Positions 50,656 to 61,551 of a stretch of DNA of 64,000 bases are shown here, piece after piece. The stretch spans positions 558,001 to 622,000 of the forward strand of contig JAHRHY010000013.1 of NCBI GenBank assembly GCA_019671135.1. Reading direction: 5' to 3'. Below the pieces are notes generated by a model. That model was given only the letters and a program-made list of their open reading frames with translations. It searched no databases and had not been told where the DNA came from. Made by a program: the position numbers and the translations under genes. Every line of letters begins with the position of its first letter. The stretch's first letter is position 1. The DNA is from Linnemannia hyalina (lineage: Eukaryota > Mortierellomycota > Mortierellomycetes > Mortierellales > Mortierellaceae).

Positions 50656-53624
50656 AGGAACTCCTGCATGATCTGTTGAAAAACCATGTCCTCGGAAAGG
50701 TCGTCGGCATGATTCATGTCATTGAGTTCCAGAAGCGTGGACTCCCCCATGCACACATTCTGCTCATCATGAGCCCCGAGCACAAGCCTGGATTGCCTGA
50801 GGACTACGACAAATACATTTCTGCCGAGATTCCTGACCCTGCAACTCATCCGGCCGCCTATGAGACTGTTGTGAAATCCATGATCCATGGCCCATGTGGA
50901 CCGGCAAACAGGAACTCTCCATGCATGGAGAACGGCGTGTGTACCAAAGGCTATCCCAAGCCCTTCCTCGCAACCACCACAAACGGACCAAATGGATATC
51001 CGCAGTACCGGCGCCGCATGGATGGAAGGACAGTCAGGATCGATGGCCGGGGAGATTTCGAGATTGACAACCGTTGGGTCGTTCCGCACAACCCTTATCT
51101 GGCTGCAAAGTATGGTGCCCATATCAATGTCGAGAGCTGCACCTCTTCCACTGCGGTCAAGTATCTTTACAAGTACGTCTACAAGGGTCATGATCGAGCC
51201 ACTGTTGTGGTTCAACAGCCGGCACAAGACGGAGCTCAAGCCGAAGCCGGAGATCTACCTGTGCCAGAAGTCAACGAGATCATTGATTTCATCGACGGTC
51301 GCTATGTCTCTGCCTCCGAGTCTTCTTGGGGCATATTCGGATTCCGCCTACACAGTGCCTATCCATCCGTCACCAGGTTGCATTTGCATCTTCCCGGCCA
51401 GTTCATGCACGCCTTCCGCTCGGACGAACCCATCGCCGATGTCCTAGAGAGAGCCGCACTGGAGCGCAGTACGCTGACTGCATTCTTCGACTATAACCGC
51501 GACCATCCTGACGAACCGCCATCAAAGTACCACGACTTTCCTCAAACCCACGTTTACCTCAAGAGGGAAAAGCGATGGAAGCTCAGAGAGAGAGGATGTA
51601 CAGTCGGCCGACTCTTTTTTGTGCATGATACCGCAGGCGATCTGTTTTATTTGCGGTTGCTACTACTCTCGGTGCCAAGTCCTATATCGTTTGAGGGCCT
51701 AAGAACAGTCGAAAACGAGGTCCACCCCACGTTCAAGGCCGCCTGCATCGCCCTTGGCATGCTTCAAGATGATCGCGAGTGGGAGAACTGTCTTCGGGAT
51801 GCCGCAGTCAGCCAAACGGGATACCAACTCCGCTCCCTTTTTGCAAAGATTCTTGCCTTTTGCAACCCGACAAATCCTGCTCAGCTTTGGACCACCTTTC
51901 GCGATGCACTGTCTGATGATCTCCGTCCAAGGGAACGTGACGCTACCAGCCTTGAGCAGCGACAATCCTTTGCAGACCAGCGTGCAAATGCTGCCTTGAT
52001 CCACTTACAAGTTCTCCTGAGGAACCTCGGCAAGACTCTCCACGACTACGAAGGCATGCCCGAGCCCGTCATACTGGAGCAGCATGGTCCCAACGTAAAT
52101 GCATTTATTGCAGACGAGTTGAATTACCCTTTGCCCAGCGCAGAAGATTTCGCCATGATGGAGCAGTCACTCAACGCGAATCAGAGGGAAGCATACGACC
52201 GAATCAAGCACTCCTATGAGATGAACTCTTCCGAGGCGTACTTCATCGATGGTCCTGCAGGTACAGGAAAGACCTTCCTGTACTCCCTAATCCTGTCTAT
52301 GGTCCGGTCGAATCGCGATATCGCTCTTGCCGTTGCTGGATCTGGAATCGCCGCATTACTCCTACAAGGCGGAAGAACCGCTCACTCGCGCTTTAAGATT
52401 CCCGTCCCTACCCACGAGGATAGCGTTTGTTCAGTCAACCACAGGTCAGAAATTGCCAATCTTCTCATCCGGGCCAAGATCGTTGTCTGGGACGAGGCTC
52501 CGATGACGCATCGGCATATCTTTGAGGCTGTAGATCGCACTCTCAAAGACCTGATGAAGACTGTGGACCCTGCGAACGAACATCGTCCCTTTGGAGAAAA
52601 GCTCATGGTCTTTGGCGGCGACTTCAGGCAGATTCCTCCAGTCGTTAAGCAAGGCCGCAGAGAGGAAACCATTGGAGCCTGCTTTAAACGATCTCCACTC
52701 TGGGACCACATCCAACACCTTCATCTTTCCGTTAACATGCGCCTCCTCAGAAATGCCGACGCTCCCGACATCGAGGAACAGACCGGGTTTGCAAACTGGC
52801 TTCTTCAAGTCGGAGAAGGTACTGTTCCTGGCCCGTCTCCAGACCACAGAATCTCCACCACCATCACACTTCCACCCCAGATGGTGATGCCAGCCAATGC
52901 CAACATTGGCGATCTCATTGCCAAGGTCTACCCTGATCTCCAGCACAATATTGGCAATGCCCAGTATCTCAATCAGCGCGCAGTGCTCTGCCCAACAAAC
53001 GACAACGTCGATGAAGTCAACAACCACATCATGTCAGCCATACAAGGGGAATCAAGAGAGTTTCTCTCGCAGGACTCCATCATCGACAAAGAAGACGATA
53101 GGGTGGACGCTCTGTTTCCTATCGAGTTTCTGAACAGCCTCAAGTCGTCTTCGCTCCCTCCTCACTGCCTGAGATTGACCGTGGGTTGTCCTGTCATACT
53201 CCTTCGAAACCTCATGCCACAGGAAGGACTTTGCAATGGCACGCGACTCATATGTACATCGCTCTCACGGTACGTCTTGGGAGCCACTATCATTACAGGA
53301 ACACATGCCGGCAATCACGTATTCCTTTCCCGCATCCCGATCTGCCCTTCTGACCTCGATATTCCGTTCAAGTTCCGACGACTCCAGTTCCCTATCCGAC
53401 CCGCCTTTGCAATGACGATCAACAAGTCCCAAGGTCAGACTTTAGACACCGTTGGTATCTATCTCAAGAAGCCGGTATTCGCCCATGGCCAACTGTACGT
53501 TGCCCTATCTCGAGTGACGAACAAGAACAACGTGCATGTGTTGATTGAGAGGGAGGGTCCCGATACACCATATGGCTGTACAACAAATGTTGTTTACCCA
53601 GAGATTCTTGCCCTGAGTGACTAA
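50598..53624 (+). CDS. Helitron Rep/PIF1-like helicase, 5'-truncated
   Basis: The frame is open after a TGA at 50595-50597, has no good initiator, and ends at 53624. Homology begins at RVFHIKLKELLHDLLKNHVL. The rolling-circle endonuclease retains the HUH motif (EFQKRGLPHAHILL) and the two-tyrosine motif (KYLYKYVYKGHD). The SF1B PIF1-like helicase has Walker A GPAGTGKT (about residue 526 counted from 50676), VVWDEAPMTHR, FGGDFRQIPPV, then MTINKSQGQTLD and LYVALSRVTNK near the end. In Helitrons this protein nicks, unwinds and rejoins single-stranded DNA. The several hundred residues normally before the HUH motif are absent, so the copy is probably inactive or depends on another copy. The remaining frame is uninterrupted for 3 kb, which suggests recent truncation. 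Confidence 0.88.
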   Translation, partial: HRFGREYPRCTTRVFHIKLKELLHDLLKNHVLGKVVGMIHVIEFQKRGLPHAHILLIMSPEHKPGLPEDYDKYISAEIPDPATHPAAYETVVKSMIHGPCGPANRNSPCMENGVCTKGYPKPFLATTTNGPNGYPQYRRRMDGRTVRIDGRGDFEIDNRWVVPHNPYLAAKYGAHINVESCTSSTAVKYLYKYVYKGHDRATVVVQQPAQDGAQAEAGDLPVPEVNEIIDFIDGRYVSASESSWGIFGFRLHSAYPSVTRLHLHLPGQFMHAFRSDEPIADVLERAALERSTLTAFFDYNRDHPDEPPSKYHDFPQTHVYLKREKRWKLRERGCTVGRLFFVHDTAGDLFYLRLLLLSVPSPISFEGLRTVENEVHPTFKAACIALGMLQDDREWENCLRDAAVSQTGYQLRSLFAKILAFCNPTNPAQLWTTFRDALSDDLRPRERDATSLEQRQSFADQRANAALIHLQVLLRNLGKTLHDYEGMPEPVILEQHGPNVNAFIADELNYPLPSAEDFAMMEQSLNANQREAYDRIKHSYEMNSSEAYFIDGPAGTGKTFLYSLILSMVRSNRDIALAVAGSGIAALLLQGGRTAHSRFKIPVPTHEDSVCSVNHRSEIANLLIRAKIVVWDEAPMTHRHIFEAVDRTLKDLMKTVDPANEHRPFGEKLMVFGGDFRQIPPVVKQGRREETIGACFKRSPLWDHIQHLHLSVNMRLLRNADAPDIEEQTGFANWLLQVGEGTVPGPSPDHRISTTITLPPQMVMPANANIGDLIAKVYPDLQHNIGNAQYLNQRAVLCPTNDNVDEVNNHIMSAIQGESREFLSQDSIIDKEDDRVDALFPIEFLNSLKSSSLPPHCLRLTVGCPVILLRNLMPQEGLCNGTRLICTSLSRYVLGATIITGTHAGNHVFLSRIPICPSDLDIPFKFRRLQFPIRPAFAMTINKSQGQTLDTVGIYLKKPVFAHGQLYVALSRVTNKNNVHVLIEREGPDTPYGCTTNVVYPEILALSD

Positions 53625-53746
53625 AAAAAAAATGACATAAGAAAAAAAAAAGGAGGGTAGGGATCAAGGGAGACAGTGACAGACAGAAATAAATATTACC
53701 ACATCCATTTCGCTTTTTTTTTTTTTTTTTTTTTCACCCAACACCT

Positions 53747-53776
53747 CCGCGAGCGAAGCCGCGGGTACTATTCTAG
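53747..53776 (+). other. Helitron 3' terminus: hairpin, 8 bases, CTAG
   Basis: Stem CCGCG/CGCGG around loop AGCGAAGC, then GTACTATT, then CTAG, followed by T. It contains GCGAAGC, the same triloop heptamer that is abundant in the small units. This is the canonical terminator layout for Helitron rolling-circle transposition. Confidence 0.8.
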
Positions 53777-53903
53777 TCTGTGTACAACAAAGAAAATAGC
53801 AATCGAATGGCACCTTTGCAACAAATAAAATGAAAAAGGGTGTAAGTATACACAATACTACAACCTCTTAGCAAGCAAGATGATCAGATCACACGCCTAC
53901 CCC
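53777..53903. repeat. duplicated segment, copy B, right arm
   Basis: TCTGTGTACAACAAA onward aligns with 28735-28838 of copy A, with about 34 extra bases (53791-53824) near the junction. Homology ends at the shared TACCCCC. It marks the right border of the 8.7 kb Helitron insertion. Confidence 0.75.
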
Positions 53904-54489
53904 CGCCAAAGTAGGAATAGAGGCACCGAGATTCGCATACCTGGTCCTCCCCCGCTGGGGCCCCAACCAGTCCGCCTACTCGCACTATTTGAGGACTGAA
54001 ACCCCCGTACATTTACGGCCTTGTCCGTGCGTTGGTGGAGCAACTGCCCCTACCTGGCGTTGTTCTCGCCCCACTTGCGGCTCGAAAGATTCCTTGAAGG
54101 CGACGATGAATACTACAATGACGACGACGTTGTTGGTAGTGTTGGTACAAACAATGACGGTGACGATGGTGACGATGAGGGATGTGTGAAGAGTTGCGGT
54201 AAAGACAGCAGTAACAACAGTAAAGGAAAGGAGAAGGACGATATTTTGGAACCACCTCGCTACAGTTGGCTTCTTACAATTGTTCTTACAATTGTCTTGA
54301 CTGCATGCATTGTCACCCACAATAATAATACATTCAATTATTTTTTTGGTTACTACAGATGTGGATGTTGCGATATTTTTTTTATTATGATACAAAGGGG
54401 CGGACAAAAATATGTTATTTTCTTATGAAAATGCAAGAAAGCAATGGAGGGAAAAGAAAGGAAGAAAGAAATGAAAGAGGAAGGAAAGC
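53904..54489. other. gap without a supported gene
   Basis: Lies between the end of the duplicated segment and the 3' end of ATP-citrate lyase. A 135-codon plus-strand frame (54021-54428) with an Asp-rich stretch and one hydrophobic segment is present, but it has no recognisable family. It may be a gene fragment. Confidence 0.3.
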
Positions 54490-57400
54490 TTATGCCTTCT
54501 TGTTGATAGAATCGAGGGAGGCGACGGTGCGGCCCAACTCGTTTCCGGGGGTGAGGTACGAGATATCATCCCAAGGGTGTCGGTAAAGACCCTGCTTGAG
54601 CCTCTTCTGATCCAAGTAATGACCAATGAAACCGATCGAGCGACCGAGGACAAAGAGTCCGTTGAGGGTTCCGATCTTAATGTACTCCTCAGCCTCCTCG
54701 CGGGTAAAGGCGCCAGAGTTTCTCAAGAGATCAACGAAGAGAATACCAATGGCACCATCGACGTTGAGGATGAGGTTGTCCTTCTTGGAGGTGGTGATGT
54801 TCTCGACCTGGAGGGCATAGTCGAGGACCGGGGTCGAGGGGAAGTGCTTCTTGGCATAGTCCTTGATGATCTCGACACGGAGATCAGGGTTGGTACGCGA
54901 CTTGATCTTGTGGCCGATACCGAGGATCAACTTGTTCTGCTTGCGCATAACCGAGACGAACTCGCGGGGGGTCAACGACTTGTCGTAGGCGGACGAAAAC
55001 TGCTCGGCGGCACCATCGAGGGCGCCTCCGAAACGGTCTCCGATCGTCAACAGACCAGCGCACAGGGACGAGACAAGGTCCTTGCCGGCACGGGCAGTGA
55101 CAATGGTGTTGTGAGCTCCAGAGACGGCAGGACCGTGATCGGCAGTCAACATGAGGACCATCTCGATGAACTTGCAGGCATACTCGGGAAGACGACGCTT
55201 GAACCAAAGGAGCGAAAGAACTCCTCCGATACCGATATCCTCCTTGAAAACATCCGAGATTCTCATGCCGGCGTACAACAGCTCCTGTCCACGGTCATCG
55301 CAAATGGTCGACACGAACGAGGCGGGCTTGCGGACAAGTCCCAACTCCTGGGCCCAGGAGTAGTCGATGGGGATCTTGGGAGTCTCGGGCTCGGGCTTGA
55401 GTTGAATAGTACCCTTCTTGACAAGGGACTGGAAGGTCTGGCTGAGGACCAAGGGCAGCTTTTCAAAGGTATCGGGAACGACAACACCGGCGGCGCGGAG
55501 GGCCTTGTTCTTGGCATCGGCAGTCTCCAAGTCGGACTGAGCCAAGGCACCGGCGTGACCGAACTGGACCTCGGTGGCAAACATCTTGGCGCAGGTACCA
55601 ATGCACCAGGCAATGACGGGCTTGCGAATAGTTCCGTTCTTGATGGCCTCGCAGACCTTGTACTCCTCCACACCTCCGACCTCTCCGAGCAAGACGAGCA
55701 TCTTGCAGTTGGGATCCCGCTCATAACGGAGCAAGTGGTCGATGAAAGTCGAACCGGGGTAACGATCGCCTCCAATGGCGACTCCCTCGTAGACACCGTC
55801 GGTGGTGCGCGAGATGATGTTGTTCAACTCGTTCGACATTCCTCCAGACTTGGAGACATAGGCGACCGAACCAGAGCGGTACAACTTGGAAGAGACAATG
55901 TTGTCCATCATACCACCAGTGTTTCCGATCTTGAAGCAGCCGGGCTTGATGCCTCCGACAGTGGCTGGTCCGATGACAAGAACGTTCTTCTCCTTGGCCT
56001 CCCAAAGGATCTGACGGGCACGACGCTCAGGGACACCCTCAGCAATGATCGAGACGGTCTTGATCTGGTCCGAATGCTTGAGGATATCAACAGTCGACTG
56101 GTAGACCGAGCGGCAAGAGGCAAAGTTGACGATGGTATCAACCTCGGGGAACTTGGTGCAGGCCTCCTCCAAGGTGGTGTAGACGGGCAACAAGGTCTCC
56201 TTGGTTCCCCAGTAGAACTTTTGAACGTGAGCACCGCCGAAGGGGTAGATCATGGCAGCGACCGAGGGGACCTCGCGCTTGCAGATGAAATCAAAGTCGA
56301 GCATTCCCTGGACAGCACGGGGCTGCATACCGTAGATAAAGGAGCGAGTGTGGGCGGTGAAGGGAACGTTGGAATCGTGGGCACCACCGGCAGCCTTCTC
56401 AGCATCGGTGAAGTAGGTCATTCTCTCGCCGGGAGGAGGGGTACCAGCACGGGAGACGGGGGCGGTAGGGACAGGGGTACCGACGTTGCTGTTAGTGTTA
56501 CCGAGGAGTTGATCCTGCAAGAGGTTGCCAGACGAGGCCTGGGCGCCGTTGGGAGTGGCAGCGAGGTTGTCGGAGGACTGGCCGGTCAAGGCGAGGGGGA
56601 CAATCTCGGTGATGTGGGTCTCGGGACCAAAGACGCGGATCTCGACTCCGAGGGACTCTCCGAGCTGGCGCATGGAGCGGAGACCCTCCTGGTAGTTGGG
56701 GCCACCACGACGGACAAAGATACGGACCTTGTGGGCGATGAGGGGCTGCTTAAACTCAGTGAGGGCGCGGACGATACCCTTGAAGGTGGAGGCGACGTTG
56801 GTGAAGTTGGCGATACCTCCTCCGATAATAAGGACCTTGCCCTCGGGGTGGGGGACGGCAGAGCGGGTCATGAGGTCGAGGATGGTCTTGGCATACTCGT
56901 AGGTCTGGGTCTCGGTGGGGGCACCAGAGTACTCTCCGTAGTTGGCGAGCTCATGGGCCTGTCCAAGGGCAGCAATAGCGTCACTAATTGGATTAAAGGG
57001 TAAAGATAGGGAGTGTGAGAGGCATGAAAAAATTAAGCGTGGACCATTTAAAGTGATCTGTGTCAGGGAAATAGAGACCGGGAGGGAGATGATTTGGTCA
57101 GAAATGTTGATTATTACCTGTAAACGACAGAGGCACCACCTCCGGCAACCATGGTCCAGATACGGCCATCCTTGTTGAGAATAGTAAGCTTCAACGAAGC
57201 ACCGGTCTTAGAATCCAACTCCTGGACATACGCCTCCTCCTTGGTCAACTCACGGCCAAAGGGAGCAGGGAAATCCATGCCAGGTCCAGCATCAGCACCG
57301 ACAATAGACGAGGGGACAACACCAGCAATGCCAATGTTCTGGGGAGCTCTGGCAATGGCCCACTTGGGACCAGACTCAAACTCGGCAGTCTGGTCGAGCT

Positions 57401-58774
57401 TAGCAGCAAGATCGAGGTAGTAGACACGAGCAGGCTCGTCCTCAGTGGGGTCCAAGACGACCAAGGGGTTGATCTCGAGGTAAGTGAAGTTCAAGTCAAT
57501 GTAGACGGCATAGAGACGCGAGATGAAATCGACGAGAACATCGTGCTTGGCCTCGGGGACGTGGACGAGGAGGACAGAGCGGATGCTCTCGGTGGTAGGG
57601 AAGGCGTCCTGGACCTTGACCTGGAGCTTCAAGGCCTTGGCGTCGACATCACCGACTTCGATACCACCCTCGTGGGTGAAGAGGATGTTGTCGCCATCAC
57701 GGTCAGAGTTGATGCAGATGTAGTATTCGGTGTTGGAGGGGTGGGGGATGAAGGGCTCGACCAAGAAGGTCTTGAGGACACCTGGAACTGAGTCGACCTA
57801 TTGTTAGAGAGGGGATAACATTATGGAGGGAAGGGTTAGTAAGTGTCATGGCAAGAAGGACAAGCATTAACCTTAACATAAAGTAAAATGGATAACACTT
57901 CTGTGTCCGGGTATGCTCTGTCACCCCATCATCCAGTTGTCCTCTGGTTGTTCCCCTCACTTTCTTTCTTGTTCCTTTGCTCCTGTGCTTGTTCTCGTTC
58001 TTATTCATCCTTGTCTTCAATTGACGATCGGTCTTTCTTCTTGCTGCAGTTGAAATATTGCGCAATGCTTATTTTTTGTTTGTTCGTTCGTCTTTTCTTC
58101 ATAAAGATAACTCCTCAACATTCTACTAAAGAACATGTCTTCGTTGTTCATGTTAAAGTATTACTTGATTACATATCTTCCTGGTTGTCCTTTGTCCTCC
58201 CAATCCCATCCATTTGCCCACCTTCTTGCTCTCTTTTTTCTTTGTCCTTTCGTAATTTTCCGATGGTGGTGTCTACCCTTTTCCCCCGTTCATTTTTCAA
58301 ACTCTTATTTTCTCACCCATTAAAAATAAAAGTAGAGCCAAAAGTAACAAACAATGTTGACCCAAAGTAAAAAAAAAAAAGTATTAAAAAATTACACAAC
58401 AAACTTACAAGAACATCCTTGGCGGCATGCTTCTCAATCCAAGCACGAGCATCCGCCCAGTCGGCGTTCAACAACAAGAGACCAGACTTTCCACGACGCT
58501 TGATCAACTGATCTGGCTTGGCGACGAGCTTGTTGGTCAACAACCAGGGGTGGGAAACCTCGAGCTGGTCGAGGGTCGAGCGGACATGCTGGTCGAACTG
58601 GGCCTTGTCCTGCAAGAGCGACGTGTCGATCGAGATGTGGGCCAGACGGGTTGTGGGCTGGATGAATTTGGATCCTGTGGTGGGTTCGGTGGAGGTCGAA
58701 GGGACGGCGACGCGGTGGAGCCAGTGGGCAAGCAACAACTTTCCGTCGTATTCGCGAACAGCTTTGGCAGACAT
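54490..58774 (-). CDS. acly: ATP-citrate lyase (single-polypeptide form), 1,179 aa
   Basis: Model: complement(join(54490..56983, 57118..57797, 58409..58774)), 3,540 nt, all introns GT..AG. It catalyses citrate + CoA + ATP to acetyl-CoA + oxaloacetate + ADP + phosphate in the cytosol, supplying lipid and sterol synthesis. The N-terminal ATP-grasp/CoA-ligase half starts [20 protein letters not shown]. The join between exons 2 and 3 restores [16 protein letters not shown], and [10 protein letters not shown] follows. A Ser/Pro/Thr linker (about 500-545) resembles the phosphorylated linker of animal ACLY. The catalytic phosphohistidine lies in EVQFGHAGA near residue 825. The C-terminal citrate-synthase-like module has [12 protein letters not shown] and [16 protein letters not shown]. 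Intron 1 is 611 bp, long for this genome. Codon choice avoids TTA, CTA and TCA so strongly that an 808-codon antisense frame is open, a sign of high expression. Confidence 0.95.
57798..58408 (-). other. long first intron of ATP-citrate lyase
   Basis: 611 bases, against 65-215 for the other introns modelled here. It is A/G-rich on the gene strand and contains a 160-codon open frame on the opposite strand without protein-like composition. A role as intronic regulatory sequence is possible but not shown. Confidence 0.6.
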
Positions 58775-59226
58775 GACTTGTTATATAGTAGAGATACGGA
58801 GACGATTAAGTGGGAAAGATAGAGTGATGCTAGTTGGGGAGGAGGAAGGGTTGGGTTGTGTTTGTTCGTGGGTCTAGGTATACAAATGGGTACAGAAACA
58901 AAGAGGAGGAGGGAGAAATGTACAACGAAAGAGAAAGGGGGAAGTGAAGAAAGGTGGTGAGAGAGAGAAGGATAAGGGAAAAGTGGAGAAAGGAAAGAGA
59001 GAGGAAAAGAAAAGAAAAGAAAAAGGGGGAAGGAGAGGATGTATTTAAGTGGTGAGTGACGAAGAGAGACAGACAATGATGAGTGCCCAATCACTGATAT
59101 ATGATATGATATGAACGGAGTAGATGACTGGACGAATGATAAAGGGACAGAGAAAAAGTGGACTGATCTGATTTTAAGAAGCCCACGGAGCAATGAAAAG
59201 GCTTTTCTTGACTGGGCTTGGATAAA

Positions 59227-59250
59227 GGGTTGGGTTGGGTTGGGTTGGGT
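59227..59250 (+). repeat. GGGTT pentamer repeat, 4.8 units
   Basis: Tandem GGGTT in the upstream region of ATP-citrate lyase. The unit differs from the TTAGGG telomere repeat, so it is not called telomeric. Confidence 0.85.
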
Positions 59251-60460
59251 GTCAATTCTTAGAACGATTAGCAACAGCAATATATGAGTAAAGAAAAGTA
59301 GCGAGTGCGCACATACACCCTTCAAGCACCCAATCTTTTTTTCTTTCAATCACTCTACGAAGGCTAATTGCTTGGTTGGGTTGACCCCCTTGTCCCAGCA
59401 AAAAAAAGTAGACCTTGGCAACTGTGCGTCCATGGCACACAAAAAAAGTAGCAAAAAGTAAAAATGTTGAATGCTGGGGCGAACACCCAAACAGCAACAA
59501 AGCACCCAACCAAAAATAAAATAATACGCGCCATCCTCACACCAACCAATCGACTCCCTTCTTTTTCTTACTTTTGTTCAACTCTCTTTCAGTAGAAAAG
59601 ATACGGGCAAATCAGCACAGATACTCCTCTGGAACATCAAAGAACAAGCCATTCATCCTGTAAATGACCAACAAAAAATAAGAAAAACTGTTGCCTCGAC
59701 AAGTGATTTCTTGCAAACAAGAGTCCAGCTGTACAATTGCTTCTACTCGGCTCCAATCGACGCCCTTCACATCTTTGCGCAAGCCGTGGACAACAAACCC
59801 CTGCCCTGTCCTTCTAATAAGGTTGCCTCGCAACAGTTGCCCTTGATTTTAGACAAAGAATGTATCCGTGTTACCTCGCTGTACTGCCCAAAGAACAGTT
59901 ATTTTTTTTGTTGTGCTCTTCTTTTTTTATCCTATTGTGCACCAAATACAGATATGACTCTGACCCTTACTGCCCGTTCATATTCTGGCTGGCTGTTTGT
60001 CACCGCCTCACCCCATCCACTCATTCATTCACTCACAACCAGCCCCGATAGGTCCTCTCTCCTTGTTGGATTTGTCTTCCTTTCGCCCACCCCAATGAAA
60101 AATCGAACCTACATTCACCACGGCATTAATTTGGCCGAGAACAACAAACATGGTGTTTTGCATGCACATCCCAAAAATAATGAACAGACAGCAACGTCCT
60201 GAATGAACGCCCCCGTAAAGGAAGAGATTGTTAATGCTGACCGACAGATTCTCCGAGCAGTCTGTATGCAACACTTATCGAACAAAACAAAAGAACCAAA
60301 GAGATCCTCTTTCTCTCTCCTTCGGAAATTATCACGCCACTGAATGGGTGACAGACAAACCGTTACATGGACCATGCCACTTTTTTTGTTATTTCCTTTG
60401 TTCCCGATATTAATAAATAGAGAGCAAACATAGGGATCAGCCCATTCATTTTCTAGAGAA

Positions 60461-60483
60461 TAGATAGATAGATAGATAGATAG
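60461..60483. repeat. TAGA tetranucleotide microsatellite
   Basis: About 5.5 uninterrupted TAGA units in intergenic sequence. Confidence 0.85.
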
Positions 60484-61551
60484 GTGGAGTTGTAATTGAG
60501 ATGATACCCCCTCCTCCTCCTTGTTGTTGTTTTCGTATGTGTTAAAGTAGAAGATGCAATGAGTAAGAGAGCGCATAGTAGTCGTGGAGGAGTAGTGCGA
60601 ACGTCTGTCTGTGTATGTTGTCTTGAACCCAACAGTAGAATGGAATTGCCCACCAAATTCGATTTTCTTGGGGGTCGTCCCCTGTCATCGTTCGTTGCCT
60701 TTGCTCCCCCGAAACCCATTTTTTTTTAATTTTTGATCGGGCCCTGACCCTTCCCCCAAGCGAGAACCACTCATACCGTGACTGTGTCCCTACTATCAGT
60801 CAAGCAATTGGTTTTTGGGGAGGAGTTGGAAGACGCTGGTAGAACAAAACGACAGACAGAGATAACGCGCACCAGGGGCCCGCCCACTATCTAATCAGTC
60901 CCCCTCCATGTTTACCCTGATCAGTAGCAATGTCGGTGTGCGATAATAAAAAGAGATGCCAAAAAACGCAAAGAGGAGGATTGGTGCGAACTTGCTACTG
61001 TTAGGTAGCAATGGTAGTGGCTAGTGATCGTTGGCAAGATATGTAATCTTTTCTCTTCCCCTCTGCCGCTTGTGGATCTCCCCCCACCATTGCCTCTCTC
61101 CTCCTTGTGTCCCATATCCCCCCCCCCCAATACCCCATATTTCGATCTGTCAGCACCACCAGCATTGTGTCGGGGAGAGGGAGGATGCAGACAAACCACA
61201 CTAAAATGAATTCCTCTTGGACACGTTTTTAATCCTTTCTTTGTGTCCCTTCTTAACATTTGTTTGTGTTGTGCAGTTTGCTTGTTTTTTTCATGAATAA
61301 AGTGCACAAGCTAGTCTGTACGAATTGTGCGGCCTTGCACAGGAGACACCTGGACCGTGCCGACTCCCAAAAAACCAACTCTCTTGGCAAACCCACCCCA
61401 CCCCTCCTTTCCCCATGTGCTCTCCTTCCGAAGCGCCGTACTTCCTTTGCTCTCCTCTCCGGTCGGTTCGATCCACAAAACAAATGAATGAAATGAAAGA
61501 ATGTGATTTTATTTTTTGTACAATGAAGAAGGAAGAGGAGAAGGGATGCAT

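Larger units (their letters stand above)
49726..53776 (+). mobile_element. Helitron carrying a truncated Rep/helicase gene
   Basis: The inferred 5' end TCTAATAATAC is two bases after unit 4. The 3' end is CTAG at 53773-53776 followed by T. A 5-bp GC stem (53747-53751 with 53760-53764) ends exactly eight bases before CTAG, the same spacing as in the small units but with a different stem sequence. Inside lie a zinc-knuckle frame (50170-50655) and a Rep/helicase frame (to 53624). Right of CTAG the sequence resumes homology with copy A, which supports the boundary. The 5' boundary is less certain than the 3' one. Confidence 0.75.
58775..61551. other. 2.8 kb gap: ATP-citrate lyase promoter and unassigned sequence
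   Basis: On the minus strand, the 300 bases before the lyase start are strongly pyrimidine-rich (58800-59060), as in many highly expressed fungal genes. The rest has several poly-A/T runs and two simple repeats. A 59612-59833 minus-strand frame (VKGVDWSRVEAIVQLDSCL) caught my eye but matches nothing I can name. No gene is supported. Confidence 0.4.

Noticed and set aside
54577..57003. 808-codon open frame on the plus strand
   Set aside because: It is antisense to ATP-citrate lyase and open only because the lyase avoids TTA, CTA and TCA codons. Its Leu/Gly/Asp/Val composition is a reverse-complement artefact.
57888..58370. 160-codon plus-strand frame
   Set aside because: It lies inside intron 1 of ATP-citrate lyase on the opposite strand and has hydrophobic/aromatic composition from a T-rich strand.
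59227..59250. Possible interstitial telomere repeat (GGGTT)
   Set aside because: The unit is five bases, not TTAGGG, and is only 24 bases long.
59612..59833. Myb-like segment VKGVDWSRVEAIVQLDSCL on the minus strand
   Set aside because: Only a short resemblance, with no second helix pattern and no neighbouring exons.
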